In this document: in pieces, positions 17,427-26,345 of the stretch
Layout of the letters: every line of letters begins with the position of its first letter
How positions within the stretch are numbered: the first letter of the stretch is position 1
Source: Bacillaceae bacterium IKA-2
Lineage (GTDB): Bacteria; Bacillota; Bacilli; Bacillales; Anaerobacillaceae
Reading direction: 5' to 3'
DNA length: 64,000 nucleotides
Assembly: GCA_031761875.1 (NCBI GenBank)
Contig: CP134492.1
Coordinates: 2,666,001 to 2,730,000 of the forward strand
Notes under the pieces: generated by a model
Told to the model about the DNA's origin: nothing
Database searches by the model: none
Seen by the model: only the letters and a program-made list of their open reading frames with translations
Translations under genes and position numbers: made by a program

Positions 17427-19592
17427 TTATTTATTTAAAAGTTTTGTTAATAGGGCATTCCCATCTTTTGCTACTTTTACAATTGCATATTTTGCATTTT
17501 CTTCGACTTCAAGTCCTGTGCCTTCAGGTACAAAGTAGCTTTCAATGCCAAAGTGGACTCGGTTATAGCCATTGTATCTTCCTGTTATGATAACGTCCTC
17601 AGCTTCTGGTTGGTAGTCCTTGTTCCATTTCTTGTGGTGGTGATAATACCCTGCATACTGATAGAGATTTGTTCCATCTTTTCGGAGAACCAGCTTAACA
17701 CGTTCATTATCGGTGCCATTTGGTATTTCGAGGTTACCAACTGTATAAGCTAATATCACATAATCTCCTTGAATAAGTGACCGTGGATCGATTGGTTGTA
17801 ACTCCAAGATGACAGTTTCGCCTTGTTGTAGAATGATTTCACTTTTAATGACTTGAACACTTAAAATTGAAAGTTGTATAAGAATAATTAAGAAAATTGG
17901 TTTCCATGAAAAAATGGTAGCTGCTGACTTTGTATCATAGGTATTTTTTTGCTCGATATAGCTTGCAATCAGTAAGAAAATAATTCCAAGGACAATCATT
18001 AATATCGATTTGTGGAGCAAATCCCAGGCCAAGTCATAATATTTAAAGCCAAGGAAAACAAACCATAAAGCCAAGCTAAGCTTCTGTTCGAAACGTTTTT
18101 CGTGTTTGTGTGAAGCATATAATAAGAACGTAACAAAACCAAAAAATCCGAAGTTATAGATTATATTTAAGGTTGCGATTTCTTTGATGAAAGTTAATCC
18201 AAAAAGTGATAGTAGTGCCAATGTTAAGCCATTTTTGCGGGTCGTTTCCTGAACAGGTGCTAGGTAATACACCAAAAGGTTTACAATAAACAAACCAAGT
18301 AGAAAATATTCAAATTCAAAATAAGCTTCGACGAACATTTTACCCGTAATCATACCCATAAATAATGAATAAAATAGCATGCTTACGCCGCGATTCGGAG
18401 AAATTTTTAATAAAAATAAATAAAAACTTAAAAGTAAATAAAAGAACAGATCATTGGTAAAAAAAGCAGTCACGGTCGCTAGTATTAGGCCCATCGTCAA
18501 AAACGTATATTTCACCGTCGGAATATCCTTTTTTATCATAAAAAACAATCCGATACAGATGATCCCTACTAGATAAATGAAGGACTCGTTAAATGTATCA
18601 AATGTCAAACTGACAAAAGCAATAATCGCTCCAATTCCCATCCAAGAGGCTACAACAGTAAAGAAAATGATGATTATTTTTTTCAAAAAGATGATCTTTT
18701 TGTATTGCTTTTCGTGTTGATCTCTCGTTTTTAAAGATTTTGCTAGCCATTTCAAAACATAGATGCTTCCGATAACTAATCCGATCGTTGAACTCATACT
18801 TATGATCACGTAACCAGCTTCTCCAAAATTCGTAAGAAAAGAAAAGAATTTTTGAAGAAATAAAAGACTAGAAAACAAAATACTAAATGTGATAATGTTT
18901 TTTTGTAACTTTATCTTCCCAAAATAATAAATACTCCCAATCAATAGTCCAATATAGACAATCAGTATGACATAGAATATATCAAGGTTTGCTAAAAACA
19001 GTTTTTCTTGACCAAACATTGAAATGCCTACCAAAACCACATGAGCAACAAATAACGAAAGATTTTGCAAAATAGCGGAACGAACAATCTCAAAATAGGT
19101 AATCGTAAAAATAAATAGATTGATAGCCGCAATCGCTAAAAACATGACCATTAATTTGCTATCTGTGTGGACAACTTGTATCGAACTTGGGTTCATGTAA
19201 AACCAAAACGCTAAGTGAAACAACACAAATGAATTCACATAAAAAGGAGAATATCGAGTAAAAATACTAAATAAAATCATCGGAACTAACCAAATCAAAA
19301 AAAGCAAATAGCTGTCTGCATGTGAGTTGTAAATTTGTCCAAGCAATCCAACAGAAACTCCAAATATGATACTTCCTGAAACGAGCAACCACTGGTTTAA
19401 AAACGGTTGGTTTGACAAAAATCTGCGTACAAAATAGGAAGAACTGTAAAATAAAAGCATCAGTAAAATACTTAACGCAATTTTTGTAAAACGATCGAAA
19501 CCTTGCCAATTTGATGCAAAAAAATAAATAATGCCAGCTAAAATCAATGATAACCCCAGCAGATAACTTAGCTTCACTGAATAGTGTTTCAT
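17427..19592 (-). CDS. Multi-pass membrane protein, DUF2157/DUF4401/GDYXXLXY type
   Basis: A 721-residue integral membrane protein with about 18 hydrophobic helices. The N-terminus (FFASNWQGFDRFTKIALSIL) resembles DUF2157. The C-terminal extramembrane part carries the name-giving motif of the GDYXXLXY family (RSLIQGDYVILAY, about residue 625), followed by a beta-rich tail. Biochemical function is unknown; the fused arrangement is seen in scattered bacteria. GGGAGTGAT precedes the ATG. It is the leftmost gene of the spoVFB element, ending 82 bp from a strong hairpin, and is cargo rather than a recombination gene. Confidence 0.8.
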   Translation of the reverse strand: MKHYSVKLSYLLGLSLILAGIIYFFASNWQGFDRFTKIALSILLMLLFYSSSYFVRRFLSNQPFLNQWLLVSGSIIFGVSVGLLGQIYNSHADSYLLFLIWLVPMILFSIFTRYSPFYVNSFVLFHLAFWFYMNPSSIQVVHTDSKLMVMFLAIAAINLFIFTITYFEIVRSAILQNLSLFVAHVVLVGISMFGQEKLFLANLDIFYVILIVYIGLLIGSIYYFGKIKLQKNIITFSILFSSLLFLQKFFSFLTNFGEAGYVIISMSSTIGLVIGSIYVLKWLAKSLKTRDQHEKQYKKIIFLKKIIIIFFTVVASWMGIGAIIAFVSLTFDTFNESFIYLVGIICIGLFFMIKKDIPTVKYTFLTMGLILATVTAFFTNDLFFYLLLSFYLFLLKISPNRGVSMLFYSLFMGMITGKMFVEAYFEFEYFLLGLFIVNLLVYYLAPVQETTRKNGLTLALLSLFGLTFIKEIATLNIIYNFGFFGFVTFLLYASHKHEKRFEQKLSLALWFVFLGFKYYDLAWDLLHKSILMIVLGIIFLLIASYIEQKNTYDTKSAATIFSWKPIFLIILIQLSILSVQVIKSEIILQQGETVILELQPIDPRSLIQGDYVILAYTVGNLEIPNGTDNERVKLVLRKDGTNLYQYAGYYHHHKKWNKDYQPEAEDVIITGRYNGYNRVHFGIESYFVPEGTGLEVEENAKYAIVKVAKDGNALLTKLLNK

Positions 19593-19667
19593 ATCATCAC
19601 TCCCATGTACTTACTTTACATATTGAAAGAAAAAAACATTTGATTGAGCAATAGATGAGTTAAAAAG

Positions 19668-19724
19668 AATAACAGTTCCCTAACGAACACGATGTTTGTC
19701 AAGGTAGTGACAACTCCTGTTATT
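19668..19724. other. Nested inverted repeats in a 270-bp gap
   Basis: AATAACAG pairs with CTGTTATT as an outer stem. Inside are GTTC/GAAC and TTGTCA/TGACAA hairpins, giving a three-way-junction-like arrangement. The gap 19593-19863 holds no gene. It may be the transcription end of the SDR gene or a structured leader of the membrane protein gene. Confidence 0.4.
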
Positions 19725-19863
19725 GAGATCAAGCACCAGTTAACCTAAGAAGGATATTTACGTATGGACGTATCGTTCAAAGGTGGAATTTTAAATCGAA
19801 AGGCACGATCTTGCCATAATCGTTATGATATTTAAACAAACTCTGTTCTTCAATTAACTTTCA

Positions 19864-20553
19864 TTAAGGCCTAATAATAACATCAATTGCTGCGGCGTCT
19901 TTACCTGCTTTTATCACAGATAAAACTTGCTCGGCTACAGTTTCCACGATTAAGCCTGCCGTCTTTATTGAGGCCGAAACACCGCCAAAATCGGTTTGGA
20001 CAAGACCTGGAGATACCGATGTTACACGAATACCGTATTTCTTTCCTTCTTTATTCATTGTATGGGACAAACCTAAAAGTCCCCATTTACTGGCGCAATA
20101 AGCAGACGCCTTTTCGGTCGTATTGTACGCCAGGTCTGAAGCAATATTGACAATTTGTCCCCCTTGGCCAACCATCATAATTTTATAAACGGCTTGACTA
20201 CATAAGAAAGCACCCTTTAAATTTGTATTTAATTGACTATCCCAATCTTCCTCGGTCATTTCTTCTAATGGCTTCCACACACCTACACCAGCATTATTTA
20301 CTAACGTGTCAATTCGCCCATACTTTTTAAAGATAGATTCAATAACCGTTGAAACTTGTTCACTCAAAGTAATATCACATTGATAGGTATCTAAGTCATC
20401 AATCCCAACCATAGTTTCCTGAAGTCTAGCAAGCGATTCTTTATTTTTCGCTAATACGATTGTTTTTGCTCCCTCTTTTAATAGAAGCTTAACAATACCC
20501 TCACCAATTCCCCTAGAACCACCTGTTACAATGACAACTTGATTTTTCAGCAT
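19864..20553 (-). CDS. SDR family oxidoreductase
   Basis: A 229-residue classical short-chain dehydrogenase. It has TGGSRGIG near the N-terminus (residues 11-18), NNAGVGV, the catalytic Ser in NIASDLAYN, and AYCASKWG with Tyr-x3-Lys. The C-terminus (AAAIDVIIRP) is like enzymes of the YdfG/3-ketoacyl reductase type. The substrate is not predictable. ATG at 20553 follows GGAGTGGGG. It is cargo of the spoVFB element with its own ribosome-binding site. Confidence 0.85.
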   Translation of the reverse strand: MLKNQVVIVTGGSRGIGEGIVKLLLKEGAKTIVLAKNKESLARLQETMVGIDDLDTYQCDITLSEQVSTVIESIFKKYGRIDTLVNNAGVGVWKPLEEMTEEDWDSQLNTNLKGAFLCSQAVYKIMMVGQGGQIVNIASDLAYNTTEKASAYCASKWGLLGLSHTMNKEGKKYGIRVTSVSPGLVQTDFGGVSASIKTAGLIVETVAEQVLSVIKAGKDAAAIDVIIRP

Positions 20554-20614
20554 AATTCCCCACTCCTTTTTCTACTTTTATTATTTCTTTAAACCAAAAA
20601 CCTCTTCTCCCGAA

Positions 20615-20716
20615 CTAGTAAGGGCCATAAGCAATAATACCAATTTGCTCCCGGCAGCTTGTATCTTCCCAAACTTCAACTATTGCATTTCGTGACATGT
20701 TAGATTGTATAACCAT
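20615..20716 (-). CDS. Possible 33-residue small protein
   Basis: ATG at 20716 follows GGGGGTGTCAAA and opens a 33-codon frame (MVIQSNMSRNAIVEVWEDTS..., ending IIAYGPY). The ribosome-binding site is good and the composition looks protein-like rather than random. I do not recognise it. It could be a free small protein, perhaps an accessory factor of the element, or a remnant of a longer gene. Confidence 0.35.
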   Translation of the reverse strand: MVIQSNMSRNAIVEVWEDTSCREQIGIIAYGPY

Positions 20717-20817
20717 TTTGACACCCCCAAATCTGCAGAACAGTTCTGAAATAGCTTCCCAATAGAAAAGGCGTTCCTGCTTGTTACAGAAATGATTCCT
20801 CTGGTTTAATAGCGTAT

Positions 20818-21255
20818 TTACTTTAAAGTTGTTTTAAATACATAACTTACTTTGTCATAATTCATCCTATCTTCATAAAAATGATGTGCCTCTGTACGCT
20901 GTAACCCTGAAGAAAGAGCAACACTTTCATAATTATTTTCTCTTGCCCATTCGTGAATATAGGAAAGTAGCTTCTCCCCGTATCCTTTTGAACGTTTATT
21001 AGTATCTGTTACTAAATCACAAACCCAAACAAATCTACCATAATAGAGCGTTATCATTGGCTTAAAACCTGAAACTGCAACAATTTCATTTTTATCAAGT
21101 AAAGCAAATAATTTATATCTATCTTTTTCTTGCGCTTCAATAACTAGTTCAAGATATATACTTTCATCAAGGTGTGATCGCAACTGCTTCATCACTGGAA
21201 AAGCTTCTAAAATTTCTTTTCGTGATTGAAGTTCCTTAATTGTTAAATCATCCAT
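20818..21255 (-). CDS. GNAT family N-acetyltransferase
   Basis: A 145-residue single-domain GNAT. The acetyl-CoA-binding motif A is visible as [21 protein letters not shown] (about residues 82-102), preceded by the beta-strand [10 protein letters not shown] and followed by [17 protein letters not shown]. The substrate is unknown. It has AAGGGGA before the ATG and is a separate unit within the spoVFB element. Confidence 0.85.
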   Translation of the reverse strand: MDDLTIKELQSRKEILEAFPVMKQLRSHLDESIYLELVIEAQEKDRYKLFALLDKNEIVAVSGFKPMITLYYGRFVWVCDLVTDTNKRSKGYGEKLLSYIHEWARENNYESVALSSGLQRTEAHHFYEDRMNYDKVSYVFKTTLK

Positions 21256-21386
21256 AAGAATTTTCCCCTTTTATCATTATTCTGATTCGTTAGTGAAGGT
21301 CACTTTAAATAAATTAGATTAACTCCAAAAAGATGAACAACTACTATAAAACAAAGGAGACAAACCTTCCATTAGTATTTAAATCA

Positions 21387-21423
21387 ATAAACACTAGGAA
21401 TTTAAACTTTTCCTAGTGTTTAT
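21387..21423 (-). terminator. Hairpin between purC-like gene and GNAT gene
   Basis: A 14-bp perfect stem (ATAAACACTAGGAA/TTCCTAGTGTTTAT) with a 9-nt loop lies about 140 bp after the purC stop. The T-run is weak. Confidence 0.5.
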
Positions 21424-21562
21424 CACTTAATAAATCCCATCTATTTTCCCTAGCTTCATAGCTAAGCCCATTTTTTCAGCAATATTGTTTTTGGGCTGCT
21501 GCTTCAACTAAGCAAACCTTTATTTGAAGAATATATTGAAACACATCAGATTTGAAGATAGA

Positions 21563-22249
21563 TTATTTTTCTAACATTAATTTTTCTAACAGTAATGGCT
21601 CAATGTATTCTCCTTCTTTGTAGGCTCTCATATTTCCACCTGAGATTTCATCGATAAGGACAATTTCTTTACTGTCACCAACAGAGCCAAATTCAAACTT
21701 AATATCATACAATTCAATGCCTTTTTTTGCTAATTCTTCCTTGACGACACTTCCAATTTTCTTTGTTAGGTCTTTTAGCACCTTGTATTCATCTTTTGAA
21801 AGAAGTCCTAACATATCAAGAGCATCTTCAGAAATTGGTGGGTCCTGACGATCGTCGTCTTTTAACGTCACTTCTACAAATGCATCTAATTCCTGTCCTT
21901 CCACAGCATACATCCCGTAACGACGTAAGAAACTTCCTACTGCTCTATAACGACATATTACTTCAAGCCCTTTACCAAACACCTCTGCTGGCTTTACTGT
22001 CATTGTTCCTTCATCTATATTCGCATCTATGTAGTGTGTCGGAATTTCTTTTGCCTTTAAAGCTTCAAAAAAGAATGCTGTTAATCGAAGTCCGGCCTTC
22101 CCAGCTCCTTCAATCGAAAGTCCAACTGTGTTGGCCCCAGGGTCAAATACCCCATTTGCTCCCGTCACATCATCTTTAAATTTTAATAAGTAATTTCCGT
22201 CCTCTAAAGCATAAACATCCTTCGTCTTACCTGTATACCTAAGCTTCAT
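21563..22249 (-). CDS. purC: PurC-like phosphoribosylaminoimidazole-succinocarboxamide synthase
   Basis: A 228-residue SAICAR synthetase. Typical motifs are YTGKTKDVY at the N-terminus (the ATP loop), CRYRAVGSFLRRYG and DIKFEFGSVGD followed by IVLIDEISGGNMR. The usual Bacillus operon PurC reads DEISPDTCR in that last motif, so this is a divergent type. It probably makes SAICAR from CAIR and aspartate. It lies alone in the spoVFB element, away from any purine operon, and is likely a second copy. ATG 22249 is preferred over TTG 22252. Confidence 0.85.
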   Translation of the reverse strand: MKLRYTGKTKDVYALEDGNYLLKFKDDVTGANGVFDPGANTVGLSIEGAGKAGLRLTAFFFEALKAKEIPTHYIDANIDEGTMTVKPAEVFGKGLEVICRYRAVGSFLRRYGMYAVEGQELDAFVEVTLKDDDRQDPPISEDALDMLGLLSKDEYKVLKDLTKKIGSVVKEELAKKGIELYDIKFEFGSVGDSKEIVLIDEISGGNMRAYKEGEYIEPLLLEKLMLEK

Positions 22250-22495
22250 CAAAATTCATCCTTTCTCATTTTAAACTATTTTTCAAAAAATTATTAGGGA
22301 CTAAATCGTCAAATAAATTTGTGTACACCTCTGTTAGAGGAATATGAATGCCTCTCACATCATTTATATGTATTACAGTTATAATATTATTGTATCATTT
22401 TTGATTAAAAAAGTTTGATTATTTTAACTATTCTTATTGGAATTATATAAACATGTAATGACATACTTTTTCACTAATCGTCTTATTTTTAAACT
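22250..22495. other. Gap upstream of the purC-like gene
   Basis: About 245 bp without a gene. It contains a short inverted repeat (CCTCT GTT AGAGG) and AT-rich sequence with poor promoter matches (TACAAT without a good -35). No riboswitch was recognised. Confidence 0.4.
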
Positions 22496-22530
22496 ACAAA
22501 ACCCATTCTCATCCAAGGAATGGGTTTTGT
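22496..22530 (-). terminator. Terminator overlapping the tgl stop
   Basis: A 13-bp perfect stem (ACAAAACCCATTC/GAATGGGTTTTGT) with a 9-nt loop has its 3' arm just beyond the tgl stop codon. The last tgl codons form the 5' arm. Confidence 0.62.
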
Positions 22531-23381
22531 AAAGTTGTCTGAGTGTACAGCTTATTTAAATAAAATAGATATCGATCACTTGGAATCGAACTTTCTTTAT
22601 GGAGTATTACGACATGTTGAATTTTATAAGCAACATAACTTCGTGGCATCATCGAAAATTTCGCCAAATTTTTAACAGCCGGCCTTGTTACTAAATTTGT
22701 CAGATAGGCTGATTGATTACTCCACGGTTTTCTAGTATTATTAAGTGCCTCAATTATTTGTTCTGCAGTCTTTATTCCTAATCCATGTCCAAAATACGTA
22801 CCATCTCCGAGCACAACGGCATTTACTCCTTTCCACCAAGGGGTTTGCAGATGAAAGTCCGGGTTGTTAAAATACAAAACGTCGCCAGGTAAAAAATGGT
22901 CCGTATAAATTGAGTTTACTCCAAGATCAGGATCAGAGTGCCAGCTGTATAAATAAATGTTTTGAAATAATAGATTAAACGCATGTTCGCCAATACTGTT
23001 TAGCACTGCATGGTAATAAATAATGATCATTGCCGTTGCACATTCAAACGCATATAGTGAACTGTTCCTGTAAATGTCGCGAATCGCATCAGAGGGTTTT
23101 ACACCAGGCCGCAACTGAAATCCACCGGTATACATCAGATCCCAGTAGTGAGGGTTACAACGGGACGTTTCAAATGGTTCAAATTGTACATTACTTTGAT
23201 TCATAGCTCTAGCACTTACCGTGATCTGTTTTCGTAAGTTAATTTCAAATGATAATTCGTCTATCAATTGATACGAATAAGCGATCGGACCTTCATTCAT
23301 TCGTTGAAAGATCATCTTTTCAACACTTCCAGATGACCACATGTCACCTTGTTCAAAGGGCATCTCTGATAGTTGAATCAT
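22509..23381 (-). CDS. tgl: Protein-glutamine gamma-glutamyltransferase (spore coat transglutaminase)
   Basis: A 290-residue Tgl homologue. B. subtilis Tgl (245 residues) cross-links spore coat proteins through epsilon-(gamma-glutamyl)-lysine bonds late in sporulation. The catalytic Cys is kept in YAFECATAMIIIYYHA, and the catalytic His in YFGHGLGI. The Glu that I recall as the third residue (Glu187, in GENV) aligns here with Val in WKGVNAVVLG; the codon is GTA where GAA would give Glu, so activity is doubtful. The C-terminus is about 45 residues longer than in B. subtilis, as in cereus-group enzymes. AGAGG precedes the ATG. A sporulation gene as cargo of a sporulation-gene element is notable. 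Confidence 0.88.
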   Translation of the reverse strand: MIQLSEMPFEQGDMWSSGSVEKMIFQRMNEGPIAYSYQLIDELSFEINLRKQITVSARAMNQSNVQFEPFETSRCNPHYWDLMYTGGFQLRPGVKPSDAIRDIYRNSSLYAFECATAMIIIYYHAVLNSIGEHAFNLLFQNIYLYSWHSDPDLGVNSIYTDHFLPGDVLYFNNPDFHLQTPWWKGVNAVVLGDGTYFGHGLGIKTAEQIIEALNNTRKPWSNQSAYLTNLVTRPAVKNLAKFSMMPRSYVAYKIQHVVILHKESSIPSDRYLFYLNKLYTQTTLQNPFLG

Positions 23382-23856
23382 CCTATACCTCTTTTCAACT
23401 TTAGTAGTAATTTTTTATGATTACCAAGCACATAAAGATCGTTATAATTGGATAACTTTCGCAAATAACACAACCAACTGAACTTTTTCAGGCGAATTAT
23501 AGGAAGTGTTAAGAGCCTCATTCAAGGCGAACCGATTACTTCTGTTTAGTGAGATAATATGTTCTTATCTGAGGAATATTCCATTATTTAATTTTTTTTC
23601 TGAAGGGAAGATGAAAGTGATAACTTCTCCTCATTTGAAATTGAAATAAGTGCAGTTGAAATAACATTTTTACATTGCTTGACAAAGGATTAGACATCGA
23701 TAACTGAAGGGTATTAATGAGGGTAGCAATTGGGAGGTTAAACTGTTCTTTGTTACTAAAATAGAAAATGTATAGGATATGTAATCAAATTTATCCAATA
23801 AAAAGGAACATCATAAACAAAAATGGGTTTTAACCATTAACTTTTTTTCATTATAA
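23382..23856. other. 475-bp gap upstream of tgl
   Basis: No gene was found. The part near tgl should hold its promoter, but no convincing sigma-E or sigma-K match is visible; the best -10-like sequence is CATAAAAAA. Near 23821-23836 a short AATGG/CCATT hairpin with a T-tract could end the upstream transcript. Confidence 0.4.
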
Positions 23857-24531
23857 CTAATCTTCTTCAAAACAATTCGCTTGATGCCCGCAGCTAAAAC
23901 AATTGGAATTAACCATTCTCTCTACCTTATAATCATTCGGATTGAACGTATACTTTCTGCCATTATCTAATGAGATAACTTCGATACGTTCTGGTATTTT
24001 CCCAAATGCCATTTGAGAAAAGTATGTTACTGACTTCCAATACGATTCAAGCATTTTCTCATCTGCCTCAACTAAATATTTTTTTATGATAAAAGAGGTA
24101 GGTGAGCATGAATCAACATCAATGGTTAAATTAAATAAGCGATTCATCTGACATATTGACTTTTTCTCGAACAAAAAAAGTGGTGTCTTTGAATCTCTTT
24201 CTAACAACAAATGTGTCATCAAATAATCTGTCATCTTTGCAAGTACAGTATAATAATGGACCTTAGAGTAAAACAATTCAATATCTATTTGCTCAAAATG
24301 ATTGTTAATCAATCTAAGTATTTCTAATGGGATACGCTTATCATAACTAAGTTGAAAAAAATCGGAAGCAATATCATTAACAACTACTTGTGTTAATGAG
24401 AGCCAACCAAATTCAATTTCTTCTGAAATAAACTGATTATTCCGATTAAAGTAGTGCGGACAAGATATATAATTACTTATTTTCTTTAAATTTAATTTCT
24501 CTAACGGTGCATGAAATTTAAAGTGGGGCAA
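23857..24531 (-). CDS. Cas4/AddB-like Fe-S protein with degenerate nuclease core
   Basis: A 224-residue protein of unknown function. It has the four-Cys pattern of Cas4/AddB-type iron-sulfur nucleases: one Cys in ISNYISCPHYF (about residue 24) and C-x2-C-x5-C at the C-terminus (CFSCGHQANC). The stretch YWKSVTYFSQMAFG...ERIEVISL matches the helix-strand segment after the active site of PD-(D/E)XK family 1. The GxxD and (D/E)xK residues themselves are not clear (FIIKKY), so nuclease activity is doubtful. It starts at TTG 24531, 18 bp after the DUF2325 gene, and shares its Fur-box region. Confidence 0.55.
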   Translation of the reverse strand: MPHFKFHAPLEKLNLKKISNYISCPHYFNRNNQFISEEIEFGWLSLTQVVVNDIASDFFQLSYDKRIPLEILRLINNHFEQIDIELFYSKVHYYTVLAKMTDYLMTHLLLERDSKTPLFLFEKKSICQMNRLFNLTIDVDSCSPTSFIIKKYLVEADEKMLESYWKSVTYFSQMAFGKIPERIEVISLDNGRKYTFNPNDYKVERMVNSNCFSCGHQANCFEED

Positions 24532-24549
24532 TTTCCCTCTTCCTTTCTA

Positions 24550-24882
24550 CTAGCAATTTTGGCTATACATTTTACAGGTACCTTTAGCGATACACTGCTG
24601 CTCTTCACATTTTCCAATTGCTTGATAAATGGAACACCATGAACGTTTTGCATAGCAAATCGGAACCGACTGCTCATTTGCTTTCTTTTTTAATACTGTT
24701 GACAAATTATGGTTAACATAATCTGTTAACACTAGGATTAAATCAATGTGATTCGGAATTTCTTTTTTGACCTGTTGAACCTTCCTTCCACTAATATGGA
24801 TGATTTCTTTAAACCCAATGCCCTCTAGCTTACTAGGAATTTTCCCTAAATGATCTGCACCAACAATTAATAATGACGACAT
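24550..24882 (-). CDS. DUF2325 domain Cys-rich protein
   Basis: A 110-residue DUF2325 protein: a Rossmann-like N-terminus (MSSLLIVGADHLGKIPSKL) and a Cys-rich tail (CEEQQC-x4-GTC-x5-C) that could bind metal or an Fe-S cluster. Function unknown. The start at 24882 follows a perfect AAGGAGG; the open frame further upstream runs through two Fur boxes and is not coding. It is first in a two-gene unit with the Cas4-like gene. Iron repression is predicted from the operators. Confidence 0.82.
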   Translation of the reverse strand: MSSLLIVGADHLGKIPSKLEGIGFKEIIHISGRKVQQVKKEIPNHIDLILVLTDYVNHNLSTVLKKKANEQSVPICYAKRSWCSIYQAIGKCEEQQCIAKGTCKMYSQNC

Positions 24883-24916
24883 ATTCTTCCTCCTTTTCAA
24901 TATAAAACGACTCAAA

Positions 24917-24931
24917 TGAAAATCATTATCA
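24917..24931. promoter_or_regulatory. Fur box 1
   Basis: TGAAAATCATTATCA matches the 7-1-7 Fur consensus TGATAAT-n-ATTATCA at 13 of 14 positions. It lies 35 bp before the DUF2325 start codon. Confidence 0.82.
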
Positions 24932-24950
24932 CTCATAGATTCATTATAAT

Positions 24951-24965
24951 TGAAAATGATTATCA
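24951..24965. promoter_or_regulatory. Fur box 2
   Basis: TGAAAATGATTATCA matches TGATAAT-n-ATTATCA at 13 of 14 positions. Its centre is 34 bp from that of box 1, so two dimers could bind on a similar helix face. Confidence 0.82.
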
Positions 24966-25073
24966 ATGTCAATATTAGTTTTTACTATTTTGCATATAAT
25001 AAAACTTCCCTGAAATAATTTTCTCGCAGCTTCAGACGGCTAACGCAAAAAGACTATGAATGGGTAGATTAGA

Positions 25074-26345
25074 TTAGGCGATATTAGGTTTACGTTCTCT
25101 ATCCTGACGTTTTTCCTTAATAAGAATTACTCCAATCAAACCAATCATCGAGAAGATAACTGGAATGATGAAACCATAGAAGTATCCATCACCAAAACTA
25201 CCTGATGCAGACTCAAAATGATCCAATATATATCCAAAAATAATAGGTAGCAATACGGCACTTAGGAATCCACCTGTATTTGCAAATCCAGAGACAATAC
25301 CAGATTCTATAATAGGAAACGATTGACGTACGATAGCAAAAGTAAGGGCACTTGCCCCGAATCCAAAACCAATGATAAAGAAAAGGATAATTAGCAAAGA
25401 AAATGGCGGATTTCCATTAAATAAAAGAAATGAAGTCCAACTCATTAAAATAGTGATATGAACAACAACATAAGGACGCTTGATTGTTTCTAACCGACTT
25501 GAAATCCAACTAGTTAATGGCGCTCCAATAAGTGCCCCGATAAGACCAATCATTATGAGCTGACTCGCACCTGAACGTGTCATTTCATATACATTCATCC
25601 CATAGGGCACTGCCCACGAACTGATAAATCCTAGATACCCGCCGACAAGCCCAAAGTGACAAAAGAATAAAGCCCACGCTTGCTGGTTTGAAAATATTCT
25701 CCGCAGTAAAACCAATACTTTTTCCTGTTGTATTTTGTTTTCTACAACCACAGGTTCGCTCGGAAAGAGTTGTTTTGGTTTTTTGAAGAGTACATAGTAA
25801 AGGAGAATACCACATAAACATAATAGTAGACCTGCTAAAAAAAATACTACTCTCCAACCTAGTAAGTTAATCCATGCGGAAAAAGGGACTGTCGCCAAAA
25901 GAAAACCAAGGCTTCCTGTCATTCCCGCCAACCCAATTAATCGTACAAATTCTTTTTCATTAAACCATTGACTCAAAATTAGGACCATATTGACCCAGAT
26001 CGTCGCATCCCCCGTCCCCGTAAGTATTCTGGAAAAAAAAAGGACGAATTCATGCGTACCAAGGCTATAAATGATTGTACCTAAACCTGTAAGTATTGCA
26101 CCAATAATTAGAAAAAAATTGGGACCATAACGATCAGCCAAAATACCCATAGGAATTTGTAGCCCAGCGTATACAAAAAATTGTATACTTGTCAGTAACC
26201 CAATCGTTGATGCTGTTACATTGAAATCCGTCATCAATTGATCTGTAATCAATCCAGGAGCCGTTCTTTGGCTCGCCATTAATAAATAAGTAAACATGAC
26301 AGAAGCAAATACTACCCATCTAAATCTGCTATTTTGTTTTTCCAA
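25074..26345 (-). CDS. MFS transporter
   Basis: A 423-residue 12-helix major facilitator. The first-loop signature is present as GILADRYGPNF (about residues 67-77), and the helix-5-type GMTGSLGFLLAT is visible. The basic C-terminal tail (KEKRQDRERK) is cytoplasmic. The substrate is unknown. The start is TTG at 26345, with a moderate AGGGG site. It lies between the Fur-controlled pair and the recombinase in the element; 100 bp separates it from the Fur boxes, so it is not obviously part of that unit. Confidence 0.85.
   Translation of the reverse strand: MEKQNSRFRWVVFASVMFTYLLMASQRTAPGLITDQLMTDFNVTASTIGLLTSIQFFVYAGLQIPMGILADRYGPNFFLIIGAILTGLGTIIYSLGTHEFVLFFSRILTGTGDATIWVNMVLILSQWFNEKEFVRLIGLAGMTGSLGFLLATVPFSAWINLLGWRVVFFLAGLLLCLCGILLYYVLFKKPKQLFPSEPVVVENKIQQEKVLVLLRRIFSNQQAWALFFCHFGLVGGYLGFISSWAVPYGMNVYEMTRSGASQLIMIGLIGALIGAPLTSWISSRLETIKRPYVVVHITILMSWTSFLLFNGNPPFSLLIILFFIIGFGFGASALTFAIVRQSFPIIESGIVSGFANTGGFLSAVLLPIIFGYILDHFESASGSFGDGYFYGFIIPVIFSMIGLIGVILIKEKRQDRERKPNIA

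Noticed and set aside
23857-24531. A Cas4 gene of a CRISPR system
   Set aside because: No repeat-spacer array and no other cas genes are nearby; the nuclease residues look degenerate, and the gene is paired with DUF2325 under Fur control.
24883-24972. N-terminal 30-codon extension of the DUF2325 protein
   Set aside because: It runs through both Fur boxes, and a perfect ribosome-binding site precedes the internal start at 24882.
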